28,410 nt of DNA. Origin: a virus. The stretch's first letter is position 1; every line of letters begins with the position of its first letter. The DNA lies in the IMG/VR virus record IMGVR_UViG_3300046791_000684, positions 1 to 28,410 of that record, one strand, 5' to 3'. Shown in pieces: positions 11,844 through 20,150 of the stretch. A program made the translations under genes and the position numbers. The notes beneath the pieces were generated by a model. The model made no database searches and was not told the DNA's origin. It saw nothing but the letters and a program-made list of their open reading frames with translations.

Positions 11844-13529
11844 TCAGGAAGGCATCCTCGAGCGCAGCACCCAGACATCCACAGAGCCAGCGGTGAGGTT
11901 GTTGAGCGGCCCAACGTCCGTCGTCAGCCTGAGCACCAGGAAGTCGCTCCCGGAGCCGACCCTCTCGATCCCCAGCAGGGAGGTGGAGTAGAAGACGGTC
12001 GCGCCCGGGGCCACATCGAGATCCACGTCCGGGAGATACTTGTCGGGGATGGCCACGACCCCGAGGCATCCGGTGATGGCGGTCATCCCCGTCCCCTGCC
12101 ACTCGATCGTCGGCTTGAGCACGACGGCGAAGATGGCGTCCCCGGCGAGGATGGGGGTGACGTTCACGGTCTTCTGCACCCCGGGGTCATGGAACGACCC
12201 CTGGTTGAAGGTGAACTTCTCCCATGCCGGGGCGTAGGCGGCGGAGATCGCCACGCCTCCGACCTTGCCGCCGACCACCCGCAGGAAGTCCCCCTCCACC
12301 GCCGATCCGAGGGGAATCCGGACGCCGTTGAAGTGGCCTGCGACGACGTCGGGGGCCGGGTAGGGCCCATGGAGATCTCCGGTGGCGCTGCCGCCGGGGA
12401 GGGGATGCGCGTCGGGCAGGGTCTCGCGGATGGTGAAGCGGGAGAGTTGCGCGCGGATGGGGCCCGCAGGGAACACGATCCGGAAGTCCATCCGCTCGGG
12501 GTAGGGGCGGGCCAGGCGACCCGGCCAGGGCTTCCAGGCGTACTGGTCGAAGGCGGGGCCGCTGTCGTCTGCCGGATCGGCCGGATCGGTGGCGGCGCCC
12601 CAGGCCGGGGAGTCGTCATCCACCCCATGATCCGCGAGGGAGTTGTCGTCCGCCTTCCAGGCCGGATCGAGGTCGTTCGGGGACCAGGCCGGGGCGTCGT
12701 GGGTGCGGTACTCGACGCGCCAGTTCCGACCGGCGACGATCCCCACGTCGATCGTGAGGACCGCCCGGTCCACCTGGAGGTCGTAGCCGCCGTTCAGGCT
12801 CCCCGGGTCGTAGTCCCGCACGACATACTGCATCTCCTTGTAGGTGGTCGGGAAGGCGGCTGCCGCGTCATCGTCCTGCCAGGCGGGGGCGTTGTCGTCA
12901 GTGTCGGCGGGGCTCGATGCGTCCACGTCCGCCACGAGGAGGGCGCCTGCCAGGCTCCCGTTCACCCGGATCCCGGCGAAGGCCGGGGCGTGGGCCGTCT
13001 CCCGGCCGACCACCGGCTCCGCATCGTCGAAGGGGCCGAGGTTGAACATCGCGTAGAGGGGATCGGACTTCGATCCCTTCGCGTCCACGGCCACGACGGC
13101 GATGGTTCGGAGTCCCTTGGGGACGTTGCAGACGGGGAAGGGGGGGCCCGGCCAACGGACCCCCGGGATCGGGACCATGTCCGACCAGTGGGGGTAGTTG
13201 TCCGGGGCGTGGCGGATCTCGTAGGCGACCGCCATCCCATCCGTGGAAGGCTCCCAGACGATCTCCGTGTTGCACTCCACCCGGAGCCCGGTGGGGGGCG
13301 CGGGGCGGTCCACCGGCGGCAGGACGGTGAAAGGGGCCCAGACCGCCCAGTCCGTCGTCTCCCCCGTCTCGTCGTCGGCCTGCCGCATCTGGATCTCGTA
13401 GGTGTGTCCCAGGACGAGGTCCGGGAAGGGCAGCTGCGTGCTCCCTCCGGGAAGGCGATCGAGCGTCACCCAGGGCGACCAGAGCGAGTCGCCAAGGACC
13501 TCCCGGAAGCGCCCCTCGATCCAGATCAC
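11844..13529 (-). CDS. Tail-tip protein with FN3-like domain and Asp-rich repeats
   Basis: 561 residues starting with GTG at 13529, whose GTGA overlaps the stop of the J-like gene. Residues about 75-160 (PAPPTGLRVECNTEIVWEPS, then AYEIRHAPDNYP) form an FN3-like domain of the kind found in the C-terminal part of lambda J-like proteins, so this gene may be the detached C-terminal half of J. Residues 205-335 hold repeated acidic-aromatic motifs (DDNAPAW, DAPAW, DLDPAW, DDDSPAW, DDSGPAF) that could bind calcium. Around residue 380 is ATGDLHGPYPAPDVVAG, a variant of the GDLSGTYPNP repeat common in fibres. The C-terminus is a beta-rich domain. Likely part of the tail tip or its host-contact structure. 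Confidence 0.65.
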   Translation of the reverse strand: MIWIEGRFREVLGDSLWSPWVTLDRLPGGSTQLPFPDLVLGHTYEIQMRQADDETGETTDWAVWAPFTVLPPVDRPAPPTGLRVECNTEIVWEPSTDGMAVAYEIRHAPDNYPHWSDMVPIPGVRWPGPPFPVCNVPKGLRTIAVVAVDAKGSKSDPLYAMFNLGPFDDAEPVVGRETAHAPAFAGIRVNGSLAGALLVADVDASSPADTDDNAPAWQDDDAAAAFPTTYKEMQYVVRDYDPGSLNGGYDLQVDRAVLTIDVGIVAGRNWRVEYRTHDAPAWSPNDLDPAWKADDNSLADHGVDDDSPAWGAATDPADPADDSGPAFDQYAWKPWPGRLARPYPERMDFRIVFPAGPIRAQLSRFTIRETLPDAHPLPGGSATGDLHGPYPAPDVVAGHFNGVRIPLGSAVEGDFLRVVGGKVGGVAISAAYAPAWEKFTFNQGSFHDPGVQKTVNVTPILAGDAIFAVVLKPTIEWQGTGMTAITGCLGVVAIPDKYLPDVDLDVAPGATVFYSTSLLGIERVGSGSDFLVLRLTTDVGPLNNLTAGSVDVWVLRSRMPS

Positions 13530-15610
13530 TTGCCACTCAGGGTCACGACGACGTCCCCCTTCGTCTGGACGTCGAGGAACGTGGGCTTGGAGAGGGCGGC
13601 GGGCGCCACCGAGCCGGAATCGGCCGTCGAGCCCGCGCCGGCGTCGTAGATGCCGGACCCGAGCGGGGCCACCGTGATCTTCGCCCCGAGATCCCCAGCC
13701 TGCTCGACCTTCAGCACCACGCAGGCCATGGACTCCTTGCCGGTCTCCCCGAAGAAGATGAGATCGTCCGGGGCCGCGCCATGGACCGCGGTGGTGGAGA
13801 TGTCCTTCCACTCCCCGGGCACGGTTACGACCGGGTAGACCGCCGAGGTCCCATCCGACTTGATGACCCGGACCTCGTAGGTGCCGCCCACGGCCATCGT
13901 GACGGCTTCGTCGAGGAGGAGCCGCTTCGTGGAGGGGACCTCCTTCACGCGGGCCTGGCCGAGCCCCCAATCCTTCAGGAGGTCGGTGGCCACGCGGACG
14001 ACGTCACCGCGGGTCACGGCCATCTGCTGCCAGCTCGTGGAGAACTCCACGGGCTCCGCGCGGGCGAGTTCGACGGCGATCCGGTAGGCCCCGAGCTTCT
14101 CCACCTGGCCCTGCTCGACCACTCCGTCGAAGTTCCAGGACTCGAACCTCGTGGCGACCTGGTTCCCCCCGGAGCCGTCGGCGTTGTATCCGGGGGAGAA
14201 GACGAGGACCGCGTCATCGGCATAGGCCTTGGCGACGTTCTTGAAGGAGCAGCGGGCCCCGTGGAAGGGGGGGACGTAGGAGAAGGGCGCGCGGAACCCC
14301 CAGGCGTTCCGAGGGCAGAAGTGGCCCGAGGGGAGGGCCGTGGCGGGGTTCGGCTCCCGGGCCACGCCCCAGAGCCCGTCCCGGCGGGAGAGGGAGGCCC
14401 GCCCCGCGGCGCAGATCATCCGGAGGGCCGCGTCGATCTCCCCCTGGCCCCCGTCCTGGCCGAACGTGAAGTCGAACTTGAACCCCCGGGAATCGCAGTC
14501 CGCTGCCCAGGTCTGGAGGGAGGTCAGGTCGAGCCTAGCGTCCGCCAGGGGCCGGGGGTTCCCCATCCCCTGGAGGACCTCCCGGAAGGCCGCGGCCGGG
14601 TTCCTGCTGAGCTGGACGCCCCATGCGGCCCCCGTCCAGGCGTTCCGCTCGGCCTGGACGTCCGCCTCGAGGTCCGGGAGGCTCGGGTCACTGCTGGCCG
14701 AGGCCGGTAGCTCGACGACGATGGCCGAGTAGCCCGGGACCTTGCCGGGGGCCTTCGGCCCTCCGGAGATGCACCGGATGAAGGTCGCCGCGGGATCCGG
14801 GGCGCTCCCGGAGACGTTGCTGATGCGGCAGCGGACCTCCCACCCCTTCTTGTAGCCGTTCTTCGTCGGATCCGGGTCGAGGTCGAGGTTCACGACGACC
14901 TCGATGGGGAGAGTGTCGTCGAACCCGAGCACCCTGAAGGACTGGGACCAGGTGCCGGAGTCCCCGGCGGCCGCCGAGGAGCCGATCGGCCGCGCGCAGA
15001 CCGTCAGAGTGCAGTTCACGGCGCCCCAGTAGGTCTGCCCTGCGCTCGTCCTCTTCTTCGAGAGGCCGTTCGGGAAGGTGACGACGGTCTCGACCGTGGT
15101 CGTGGTGGGGGGGGTGAGCACGGAGCCCGACCACTTCGCGAAGCTGTTCGAGTCGGTGGTGGGGACAGGGGCACCGGGAAAGGCGGCGTCCAACGCGAGG
15201 GGGAACATGGTGAGCCCCGGATCCCCGGCACGGCCCTCGACCAGCTCGTACCAGAAGGGGATCGGGCTCGTGGTGGGCCCCTTCTGGCGTCCGGCGGCCT
15301 TCACGCGGCCGGAGATGAGGGTCTTCGAGCCGAGGCGGAGGTTCGAGATCTGGAGCGGCCCGGGGCCGAAGGTCTTCAGAACCACGATGAGTCCGGCCCC
15401 GTCCGAGACCTTCCCGTCCCGCCACTTCGCCAGGAGGAGGGGCTTGACCGCCCGGGCCCCCATGACGACCGGCTTCGGACGGTAGCGGGGGAAGCGGGGA
15501 TCCGGGAGGTCGAGGATCGCCGGCGCCCAGGGGGCCGCCGGCGGGACGAGCCCGCGCCGGAGTCGGTCGTTCGCCGTCTCGAAGATCCGCTGGCGGCGGG
15601 GGCGGGCCAT
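13526..15610 (-). CDS. Tail-tip protein, lambda J-like (central tip attachment)
   Basis: A 694-residue protein. Residues about 340-560 carry the features of phage tip-attachment proteins: VQLSRNPAAAFREVLQGMGN, then LTSLQTWAADCDSRGFKFDF, a domain ending with ICAAGRASLSRRDGLWGVAR, and GDVVRVATDLL. This matches the conserved core in which a bound-loop domain is followed by the oligonucleotide-fold-like tip. The N-terminal third is a beta-rich segment with a Ser/Thr-rich stretch (VLTPPTTTTVETVV). Lambda J is about 1130 residues; here the FN3 part sits on the next gene. ATG 15610 is three bases after the stop of the DUF1833-like gene. Confidence 0.7.
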   Translation of the reverse strand: MARPRRQRIFETANDRLRRGLVPPAAPWAPAILDLPDPRFPRYRPKPVVMGARAVKPLLLAKWRDGKVSDGAGLIVVLKTFGPGPLQISNLRLGSKTLISGRVKAAGRQKGPTTSPIPFWYELVEGRAGDPGLTMFPLALDAAFPGAPVPTTDSNSFAKWSGSVLTPPTTTTVETVVTFPNGLSKKRTSAGQTYWGAVNCTLTVCARPIGSSAAAGDSGTWSQSFRVLGFDDTLPIEVVVNLDLDPDPTKNGYKKGWEVRCRISNVSGSAPDPAATFIRCISGGPKAPGKVPGYSAIVVELPASASSDPSLPDLEADVQAERNAWTGAAWGVQLSRNPAAAFREVLQGMGNPRPLADARLDLTSLQTWAADCDSRGFKFDFTFGQDGGQGEIDAALRMICAAGRASLSRRDGLWGVAREPNPATALPSGHFCPRNAWGFRAPFSYVPPFHGARCSFKNVAKAYADDAVLVFSPGYNADGSGGNQVATRFESWNFDGVVEQGQVEKLGAYRIAVELARAEPVEFSTSWQQMAVTRGDVVRVATDLLKDWGLGQARVKEVPSTKRLLLDEAVTMAVGGTYEVRVIKSDGTSAVYPVVTVPGEWKDISTTAVHGAAPDDLIFFGETGKESMACVVLKVEQAGDLGAKITVAPLGSGIYDAGAGSTADSGSVAPAALSKPTFLDVQTKGDVVVTLSGK

Positions 15611-15613
15611 TCC

Positions 15614-16105
15614 CTACCTCCAGAGGTCCGGGTCGGAGGCGGGGGTGAAGAGGACTCCGGGGTAGGCGTCCCGGCCGAGGGGCTCGTAGGAGAGGGTGAG
15701 CTGGAGGGAGCGCCCCCGGGTGGGGACTCCCTCGTCGCCGGGGTCCCGGGCTCGGAACTCGAAGTAGGCGGAGGCCTCGACGGTGTCGGGGGTGGTCAGG
15801 GTCACGGCCTCGAGGAGGACGGTGGGCGGGGACCCGGTGGCGGCCCGGACCAGGTCAAGGAAGGTCCGGTCCCTGGCATCCATGTTGAGGGTGGTCTCGA
15901 CCGAGGTCTCGAGGTCGTTCGGGAACTCCCCCTCGAAGCCCCAGCCGGTGAAGACGTTTCCCCGGGAGACCACGTCCTTGGTGTTGGCCACGAAGCGCTG
16001 GGTGGCGAAGGAGGCATGGGAGATGGAGATGAGCAGGAGGAGCCCTTCCCCGCTCCGCGAGGCCTGGAGGGCCGCGCGGAACGTCGCGGAGACGTTGCGG
16101 CTCAT
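15614..16105 (-). CDS. Tail-tip protein, DUF1833-like
   Basis: A 163-residue protein starting at ATG 16105, overlapping the previous TGA by four bases. It opens with LLLLISISHASFATQRFVAN and NVFTGWGFEGEFPNDLE, continues with strands such as VLLEAVTLTTPDTVEASAYF and LTLSYEPLGRD, and ends YPGVLFTPASDPDLWR. This fits the DUF1833 family, where a strand of the form 'isH.....r.V.d......G..f....f....P.d' opens the protein and a YP..xFTP..FPGL-type ending closes it. Members sit between the tape measure and J genes in many siphophages, as here, and are thought to form the tail hub. Assignment is by pattern and position. Confidence 0.6.
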   Translation of the reverse strand: MSRNVSATFRAALQASRSGEGLLLLISISHASFATQRFVANTKDVVSRGNVFTGWGFEGEFPNDLETSVETTLNMDARDRTFLDLVRAATGSPPTVLLEAVTLTTPDTVEASAYFEFRARDPGDEGVPTRGRSLQLTLSYEPLGRDAYPGVLFTPASDPDLWR

Positions 16106-16470
16106 GGGAGGACCTCGAGGCGCATCTCCACCCGCCAGAGCCGCCCCGCCCACTCCCCGGAGACCTCGGGGGACCAGTGAGGCTCCTCGCGGAACCCGAA
16201 GTCCCGGATTCCGTCGGCCCGGGGGTCGATCCACGAGAAAGCGAGCGTCCACCCCTGGAGGATCCCCTTCCCCCACGACTCGAAGACCTGAAGCTGGTCC
16301 CCCGTCAGGAGGACTGCGCCGTCCCAGGTGCCGATCGGGTCCGAGGTGAGGCGGCGCTTCATGGGGGGCCCGCGGCCGACCTTGGTCGTGAGCATGGATT
16401 CCCCGGGCTCCCCCTGGATGGGAAGCAGGAGGTAGCTGCCGCGCGGGAACGGCCAGGCGGCGGCGCTCAT
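16102..16470 (-). CDS. Minor tail protein, unrecognised
   Basis: A 122-residue protein starting at ATG 16470, overlapping the tape-measure stop (16467-16469), and ending in overlap with the next start. Features are PRGSYLLLPIQGEPGESMLT, then TWDGAVLLTGDQLQVFESWG, then LQGWTLAFSWIDPRADGI and a C-terminal strand pair ending WRVEMRLEVLP. It is beta-rich and has no membrane segment. Position directly after the tape measure and before the DUF1833-like gene is that of distal tail or gpM/gpL-like proteins in lambda, but I cannot match the sequence to a family. Confidence 0.55.
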   Translation of the reverse strand: MSAAAWPFPRGSYLLLPIQGEPGESMLTTKVGRGPPMKRRLTSDPIGTWDGAVLLTGDQLQVFESWGKGILQGWTLAFSWIDPRADGIRDFGFREEPHWSPEVSGEWAGRLWRVEMRLEVLP

Positions 16471-18590
16471 CCGCGCTGGTTCCCGCGCGGCTGCGTCCCG
16501 TACCGCTCCTCGTAGCTCCGCGCGGCCTCGCCGCCCAGGCGGACGTCCTCTCCGACCTCGACGCCCAGGTCCACGCTCCCGTCATCCCGCCACCGCGCCG
16601 AGGGATTGACCCCGACCTTGTTGGATGCGGTGTTGTTCACCGTCAGGTTGATGCGAGGCGCGACGCCCGGGCTGTACCCGGGCCGACCGATCGCCTCGAC
16701 GGCGCGCATGGCGTTCGCCGCGAGGAGGGCGGTCATGTTCGCGCCGCTCAGCTGGATCCCGCGGCCGTCGTTGACGACCAGGGAGACGTTCTTGAACTGG
16801 TCGAGCGCCTTGCGGGTCTCGGCATTCATCTCGCGGATGGACCCCGTCGTCTGGCGGAAGGAGTGGGTGACCGTCCCCATGCTCTGGACGGCCTTGGCGG
16901 CGACCTGCTGGGTGCTCTGCCCGAAGCTCTTCAGGATCCCCTCGACGCGGGCCTTCTCAGCCTTCCCCTCGGCATCATTCTTGGCGAGGATCTGGGCCCG
17001 CCGCACCTGGATCTCCGCCTCGAGGGCGAGGTCCTCCTTGCCGGCCTCGATCGCCGCCAGAATCAGGTCCTTGTAGTGGGCGTAGAGGTCCGTCAGCTCC
17101 TTCTCCTGGGAGACCTTCCGGAGCTCCTCCTGCTCCGCCAGGTAGGTCTCCGCGATGGTCCGGATCGAGCCCCCGGAGATCTGCGCGAGGGCGACGTCCT
17201 TCTCGAACTCCTGACGGGCCAGTGCGAGGCGGTTCCCGGCGTTCTCGGCCTTGAGATCGAGGAGGGCCCGGTCGAGGTTCTCCTGGAGCTTCGCGCGCTC
17301 GAAGGCGAACTGCCGCTCCTCGGCGAGTTGCTTGGCCCGGGCCTCGGCCGAGATGCGGCGGTAGGCGGTCTCGATCTCCAGATCCCTCTGGAATTCAAGG
17401 GACCTGCGCTTCTCCGCGTTGGTGACTCCCTGGAGGATCCCGATGTACTTCTCGTCGATGGCATTCCTGGCCTGGCGCTTCGCCAGTGCCTTCTCCTCCA
17501 TCGTGAAGAGGGCCTGCTTGACCGGCGTCTCCCGTCCCATGAGCCGGGACAGCTTGTCCTGGACCTCGGCCTTGGCCTTGTCGATGCGCAGGCTCTCGAT
17601 GCTGAGGCGGTTCGCCTCGTTGAGGGGGCGGATCACCCTCTCGTAGTCCCGCTTGCTCTCGATCTCGGCCCGCTCCTTCGCGATCTTCAGCTCCTCGGAG
17701 GCGATGCGGTACTCCTCCTGCATCCCGCGGACCTTGTTCTCCTGATTCTTGACGTCCTCGGACTCCCGCAGCTTGTCGGTGTAGGTGGTGTCGTGGAGCG
17801 CCTTGAGGACGCGCTGCTGCTCCTCGAGCCCCGTAGACAGGCTCTGGACCTTGTTCTCGGCTTTGGCGACCGAGGCCTGGTACTGGTCGATCTGCTCCTT
17901 CAGGACCTGCATGTCCACGGCCTGGTTCTTCAGGCCCAGCTGGGACCCGCGAACGGACTCCAGGAAGTTGAGGTTCTCCTGCTGTGCCGCGCGGATGGAG
18001 TCCCGCCACTTGAGCCAGATCGCGATCCCGAGCGTGGCGGCGATCCCCACCGGCCCGAAGGCCTTCGCGACATGCCCGAGGCCTCCCGCCATGGCGGCGG
18101 ACTGCCCGGTCGTTTCCTTCATGACCGCCCCGACGCCGCGAAGGCGCTCGCCCATGGTGAGGGCCTTCTCGCCGACCTCGAAGTTGACCGTCCCCAGCCG
18201 CTTCAGGGCAGTGGCGCCGGCATTCGACCCCTTCACCTCCTCGCTCGTCCCCTGGATGATGATCTGGCGGCGCTTCTCGGCCAGTTCCCGCTCCAGGGAG
18301 AGGGTGTCGTTCCCGAGCTTCTTGTTCTTCGCGATGACCTTCGCGTAGCGGTCCTCGAGGGCCGCGAGCTGCCGCTGGGTGGCGCTCCCCGTCAGCTCGA
18401 CGAGGGCCTTGTCCATCTGCTGCTGGGCCGCGATGACCTTCTTCGCATGGCGGCCGGCGGTCTCGGCGAGGTCATCGAGGCTCCGGCCGGCGTCCTTGGT
18501 CGCCTTCTTCGCCTCGGCGAGCTTCTCCTTGAAGTCGGTGACGTTCGCCTTCAGGGTCAGCTGCGCATTCCCGGCAATCGTGCTACCCAT
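16467..18590 (-). CDS. Tail tape measure protein
   Basis: 707 residues from ATG 18590 (the frame extends upstream, but this start follows the frameshifted chaperone and gives the typical N-terminus MGSTIAGNAQLTLKANVTDF). Residues 1-100 and 225-560 are long coiled-coil helices rich in Lys, Glu, Ala and Gln, with a hydrophobic block in between (FGPVGIAATLGIAIWLKW, about 185-210) like the membrane segment of many tape measures. The C-terminal ~100 residues are a Gly/Asn-rich domain (INLTVNNTASNKVGVNPSAR). At the usual ~0.15 nm per residue this predicts a tail of roughly 105 nm, consistent with a siphovirus of ordinary size. It overlaps the end of the frameshift product by eight bases. Confidence 0.85.
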   Translation of the reverse strand: MGSTIAGNAQLTLKANVTDFKEKLAEAKKATKDAGRSLDDLAETAGRHAKKVIAAQQQMDKALVELTGSATQRQLAALEDRYAKVIAKNKKLGNDTLSLERELAEKRRQIIIQGTSEEVKGSNAGATALKRLGTVNFEVGEKALTMGERLRGVGAVMKETTGQSAAMAGGLGHVAKAFGPVGIAATLGIAIWLKWRDSIRAAQQENLNFLESVRGSQLGLKNQAVDMQVLKEQIDQYQASVAKAENKVQSLSTGLEEQQRVLKALHDTTYTDKLRESEDVKNQENKVRGMQEEYRIASEELKIAKERAEIESKRDYERVIRPLNEANRLSIESLRIDKAKAEVQDKLSRLMGRETPVKQALFTMEEKALAKRQARNAIDEKYIGILQGVTNAEKRRSLEFQRDLEIETAYRRISAEARAKQLAEERQFAFERAKLQENLDRALLDLKAENAGNRLALARQEFEKDVALAQISGGSIRTIAETYLAEQEELRKVSQEKELTDLYAHYKDLILAAIEAGKEDLALEAEIQVRRAQILAKNDAEGKAEKARVEGILKSFGQSTQQVAAKAVQSMGTVTHSFRQTTGSIREMNAETRKALDQFKNVSLVVNDGRGIQLSGANMTALLAANAMRAVEAIGRPGYSPGVAPRINLTVNNTASNKVGVNPSARWRDDGSVDLGVEVGEDVRLGGEAARSYEERYGTQPRGNQRG

Positions 18591-19217
18591 GGCTCGCCTC
18601 CGGCTTCGGCGGCACGTCCTTGCCGCCATACATCAGGGTCAGGAGCCTCATCGTCTCGACCATCGCCGCTGGGCTCTGCGCGGCGCCGGCCGCCGCCCCG
18701 GCGCTTCGACGGTAGCCCTGCCTCCGGAAGGAGGCCTCGACGACGAAGAGGACCTCGCCCGGCGTGAGGTCCCAGAACTCGCCGATCCGTACCCCATGCT
18801 CCAGGGCCAGGAGGAGGACCTCATCCCAGTCCGGCAGCCCCTCGGGGGAGGGGGCTACCCCGCCCCCGGGGCTTTTCCCTCGGCGCCCCCCGGGTCCTCG
18901 GCGGGCTTCTTGGGACCGTTCAGGGCGAGCTGGAGCGCCTGGCAGGCGAGGTCCGAGGCAGGCATGCTCCCGAGCTCCTCGAGGATCGCATCGGCCTGGT
19001 CGGCGGTGAAGGGCGGCGCCTTCGGATCGTCCTTGCAGCGCTTCCCCTCGAGCCCGGCGAGCAGGATGATCGCGGTCTTCGCAGGGCTGGCGAACGAGTC
19101 GAAGACGTTGTCGAGGTTGACCTGATGGTCCTTCTCCAGCCCGCGCAGGGCGCGCTGGGTGTAGCGGAGCGTCCAGCTCCGGCCGCACGCCTCGAACGTG
19201 ATCTCGCGGTCCGCCAC
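18583..19217 (-). CDS. Tail assembly chaperone, long form (gpG-T-like -1 frameshift product)
   Basis: Predicted 211-residue product made when ribosomes slip -1 at GGGAAAA (18879-18873) and continue for 96 codons to TAG at 18583. The added part contains PDWDEVLLLALEHGVRIGEF followed by WDLTPGEVLFVVEAS, the typical FW-x-L-T-P-x-E signature of phage tail-assembly chaperone T domains. In lambda the long form (gpGT) wraps the tape measure through its T region and recruits tail tube subunits. Position between tail tube and tape measure is exactly as in lambda-like tails. The ATG start of the tape measure lies inside the last codons. No independent start was identified for the downstream frame, which makes frameshifting the likely way to express it. 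Confidence 0.8.
18850..18879 (-). promoter_or_regulatory. -1 ribosomal frameshift signal (slippery heptamer and hairpin)
   Basis: Minus-strand G_GGA_AAA (18879-18873) is a perfect X_XXY_YYZ heptamer in the zero frame of the short form. Five bases later GGGGGC (18867-18862), loop GGGGTA, GCCCCC (18855-18850) forms a stable hairpin at the usual distance. The lambda equivalent uses GGGAAAG. After the slip the frame enters the T-like extension. Confidence 0.8.
18855..19217 (-). CDS. Tail assembly chaperone, short form (gpG-like)
   Basis: A 120-residue protein ending with TAG at 18855-18857. The GTG at 19217, five bases after the tail tube stop, is the best start available; no ATG lies nearby in frame and the ribosome binding site is weak. 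The N-terminus (VADREITFEACGRSWTLRYT followed by QRALRGLEKDHQ) and the central helices (FTADQADAILEELG) resemble gpG-type chaperones, small acidic proteins that assemble with tape measure and tail tube but leave the mature tail. Codons for GGAEGK straddle the slip site; normal termination adds APGAG. Confidence 0.7.
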   Translation of the reverse strand: MADREITFEACGRSWTLRYTQRALRGLEKDHQVNLDNVFDSFASPAKTAIILLAGLEGKRCKDDPKAPPFTADQADAILEELGSMPASDLACQALQLALNGPKKPAEDPGGAEGKAPGAG

Positions 19218-19222
19218 GAGGG

Positions 19223-19669
19223 CTAGGCCAGGGTCGGCTGGCCGGTGATCTGGAGGCTGATCTTCGCCGTCATCTGGCCGTCGAGCCCGACCACGGGCTC
19301 GAAGTCCGCCACGAGGGCGGAGAAGCTCCACTGCGTGTAGCCGGTGGCGGGGGGGATCTGGACCCGGTAGTCCCGTCGCGGCTGGGGGCGGGCGATGAAG
19401 TCGCCGAGGAGGCCGGCGAGGCCGTGGGAGGCGCTCTGGGGCTGCCAGTTCACGACGGCCTCGACCACGCCGCCGGACCGCATGGCGTCGATGAACTCCG
19501 GGTAGGCCCCGGGGCTCAGGAAGTGCGTCACCTCCTTCATGGCCGCCGCGAGCTTCGGGGGCTTGATGGAGATGAGCTCGAGGACGTCGGTGAAGTTCAC
19601 GCTCGCGCCGTCGGTGGAGTCCCCGCGCTGGAGCTTGAAACCGTACCCGTGGATGGCGGCGGTCGGCAT
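19223..19669 (-). CDS. Major tail tube protein
   Basis: A 148-residue protein with AAGGAG before ATG 19669. The N-terminus MPTAAIHGYGFKLQRGDST, then FTDVLELISIKPPKLAAAMK and EVTHFLSPGAYPEFI, followed by the strand-rich second half (VVEAVVNWQPQ, and a final QMTAKISLQITGQPTLA) fits lambda gpV-like tail tube proteins: a beta sandwich with a characteristic 'ITG' strand near the end and a G-x-P loop. Tube subunits polymerise around the tape measure. Gene position directly before the chaperone pair supports this. The leader contains one copy of the start-associated motif (19727-19740) and a hairpin GCCCCC-GCAA-GGGGGC (19693-19708), which may stabilise or regulate this highly expressed message. Confidence 0.75.
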   Translation of the reverse strand: MPTAAIHGYGFKLQRGDSTDGASVNFTDVLELISIKPPKLAAAMKEVTHFLSPGAYPEFIDAMRSGGVVEAVVNWQPQSASHGLAGLLGDFIARPQPRRDYRVQIPPATGYTQWSFSALVADFEPVVGLDGQMTAKISLQITGQPTLA

Positions 19670-19726
19670 GGTCGTTCACTCCTTCGGGGCCGGCCCCCTT
19701 GCGGGGGCGTCTGTAGCCGAGGAGAT

Positions 19727-19740
19727 TGGCCCCCCGCTTC
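19727..19740 (-). repeat. Start-associated motif, copy B
   Basis: Minus-strand GAAGCGGGGGGCCA followed by ATCTC, 57 bases before the tail tube ATG (19669) and 17 bases after the stop of the tail terminator gene. Between it and the start lies the hairpin at 19693-19708. Confidence 0.6.
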
Positions 19741-19757
19741 GGGAAGGGGCGCCGCCG

Positions 19758-20150
19758 CTACGTCCCCGCGTCCCAGACGATGAAGTCCTGGGATCGGCGG
19801 TAGAGGACGAGGTCCGAGTCGTAGAGGTCCCTCTCGGCCTCCAGGAAGACCGCAGGGACGTTCGAGCCACGGGCGAACCCCCTGAACCCGGAGAGGAGCG
19901 TGCGCAGCGCCTGGGCCACCTTGGCCGCATCGAGGTAGGTCTTCCCGTAGCAGTCCACCTGAACCCGGACCTTCATCAGGCCCGAGGGCCCCGCGTGGCT
20001 CATGACCGGCACCACGGAGACGACGTTCAGGACCACGGCCGGGAGATCGACGGGCTGGGGGAGGATGACGGGATGCACCCGGTCCACGACGAGTGCCTTC
20101 ACCGCGGGGTCCGCGAGGATCATCGCCCGGAGGTCGCCGTCGGCCACCAT
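19758..20150 (-). CDS. Tail terminator/completion protein (gp11/DUF3168-like)
   Basis: A 130-residue protein starting at ATG 20150 with a one-base overlap (TGATG) to the previous gene. VADGDLRAMILADPAVKALV followed by HPVILPQPVDLPAVVLNVVS and a strand VRVQVDCYGKTYLDAAKVAQ matches the tail-terminator fold of small siphophage proteins (lambda gpU, DUF3168): helix, Pro-rich strand, then 'v.vq.DcyG.ty.dA..va..lr'. Such proteins cap the tail tube and join it to the head. Location between the gp10-like gene and the tail tube fits exactly. Confidence 0.75.
   Translation of the reverse strand: MVADGDLRAMILADPAVKALVVDRVHPVILPQPVDLPAVVLNVVSVVPVMSHAGPSGLMKVRVQVDCYGKTYLDAAKVAQALRTLLSGFRGFARGSNVPAVFLEAERDLYDSDLVLYRRSQDFIVWDAGT

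Noticed and set aside
11616-13649. 677-residue open frame on the plus strand
   Set aside because: Lies opposite the FN3-like and fibre genes, with no ribosome binding site or domain; composition is a shadow.
16863-18767. 634-residue Leu/Asp/Glu-rich plus-strand frame
   Set aside because: Exact antisense of the coiled-coil tape measure, whose biased codons create this pseudo-protein.
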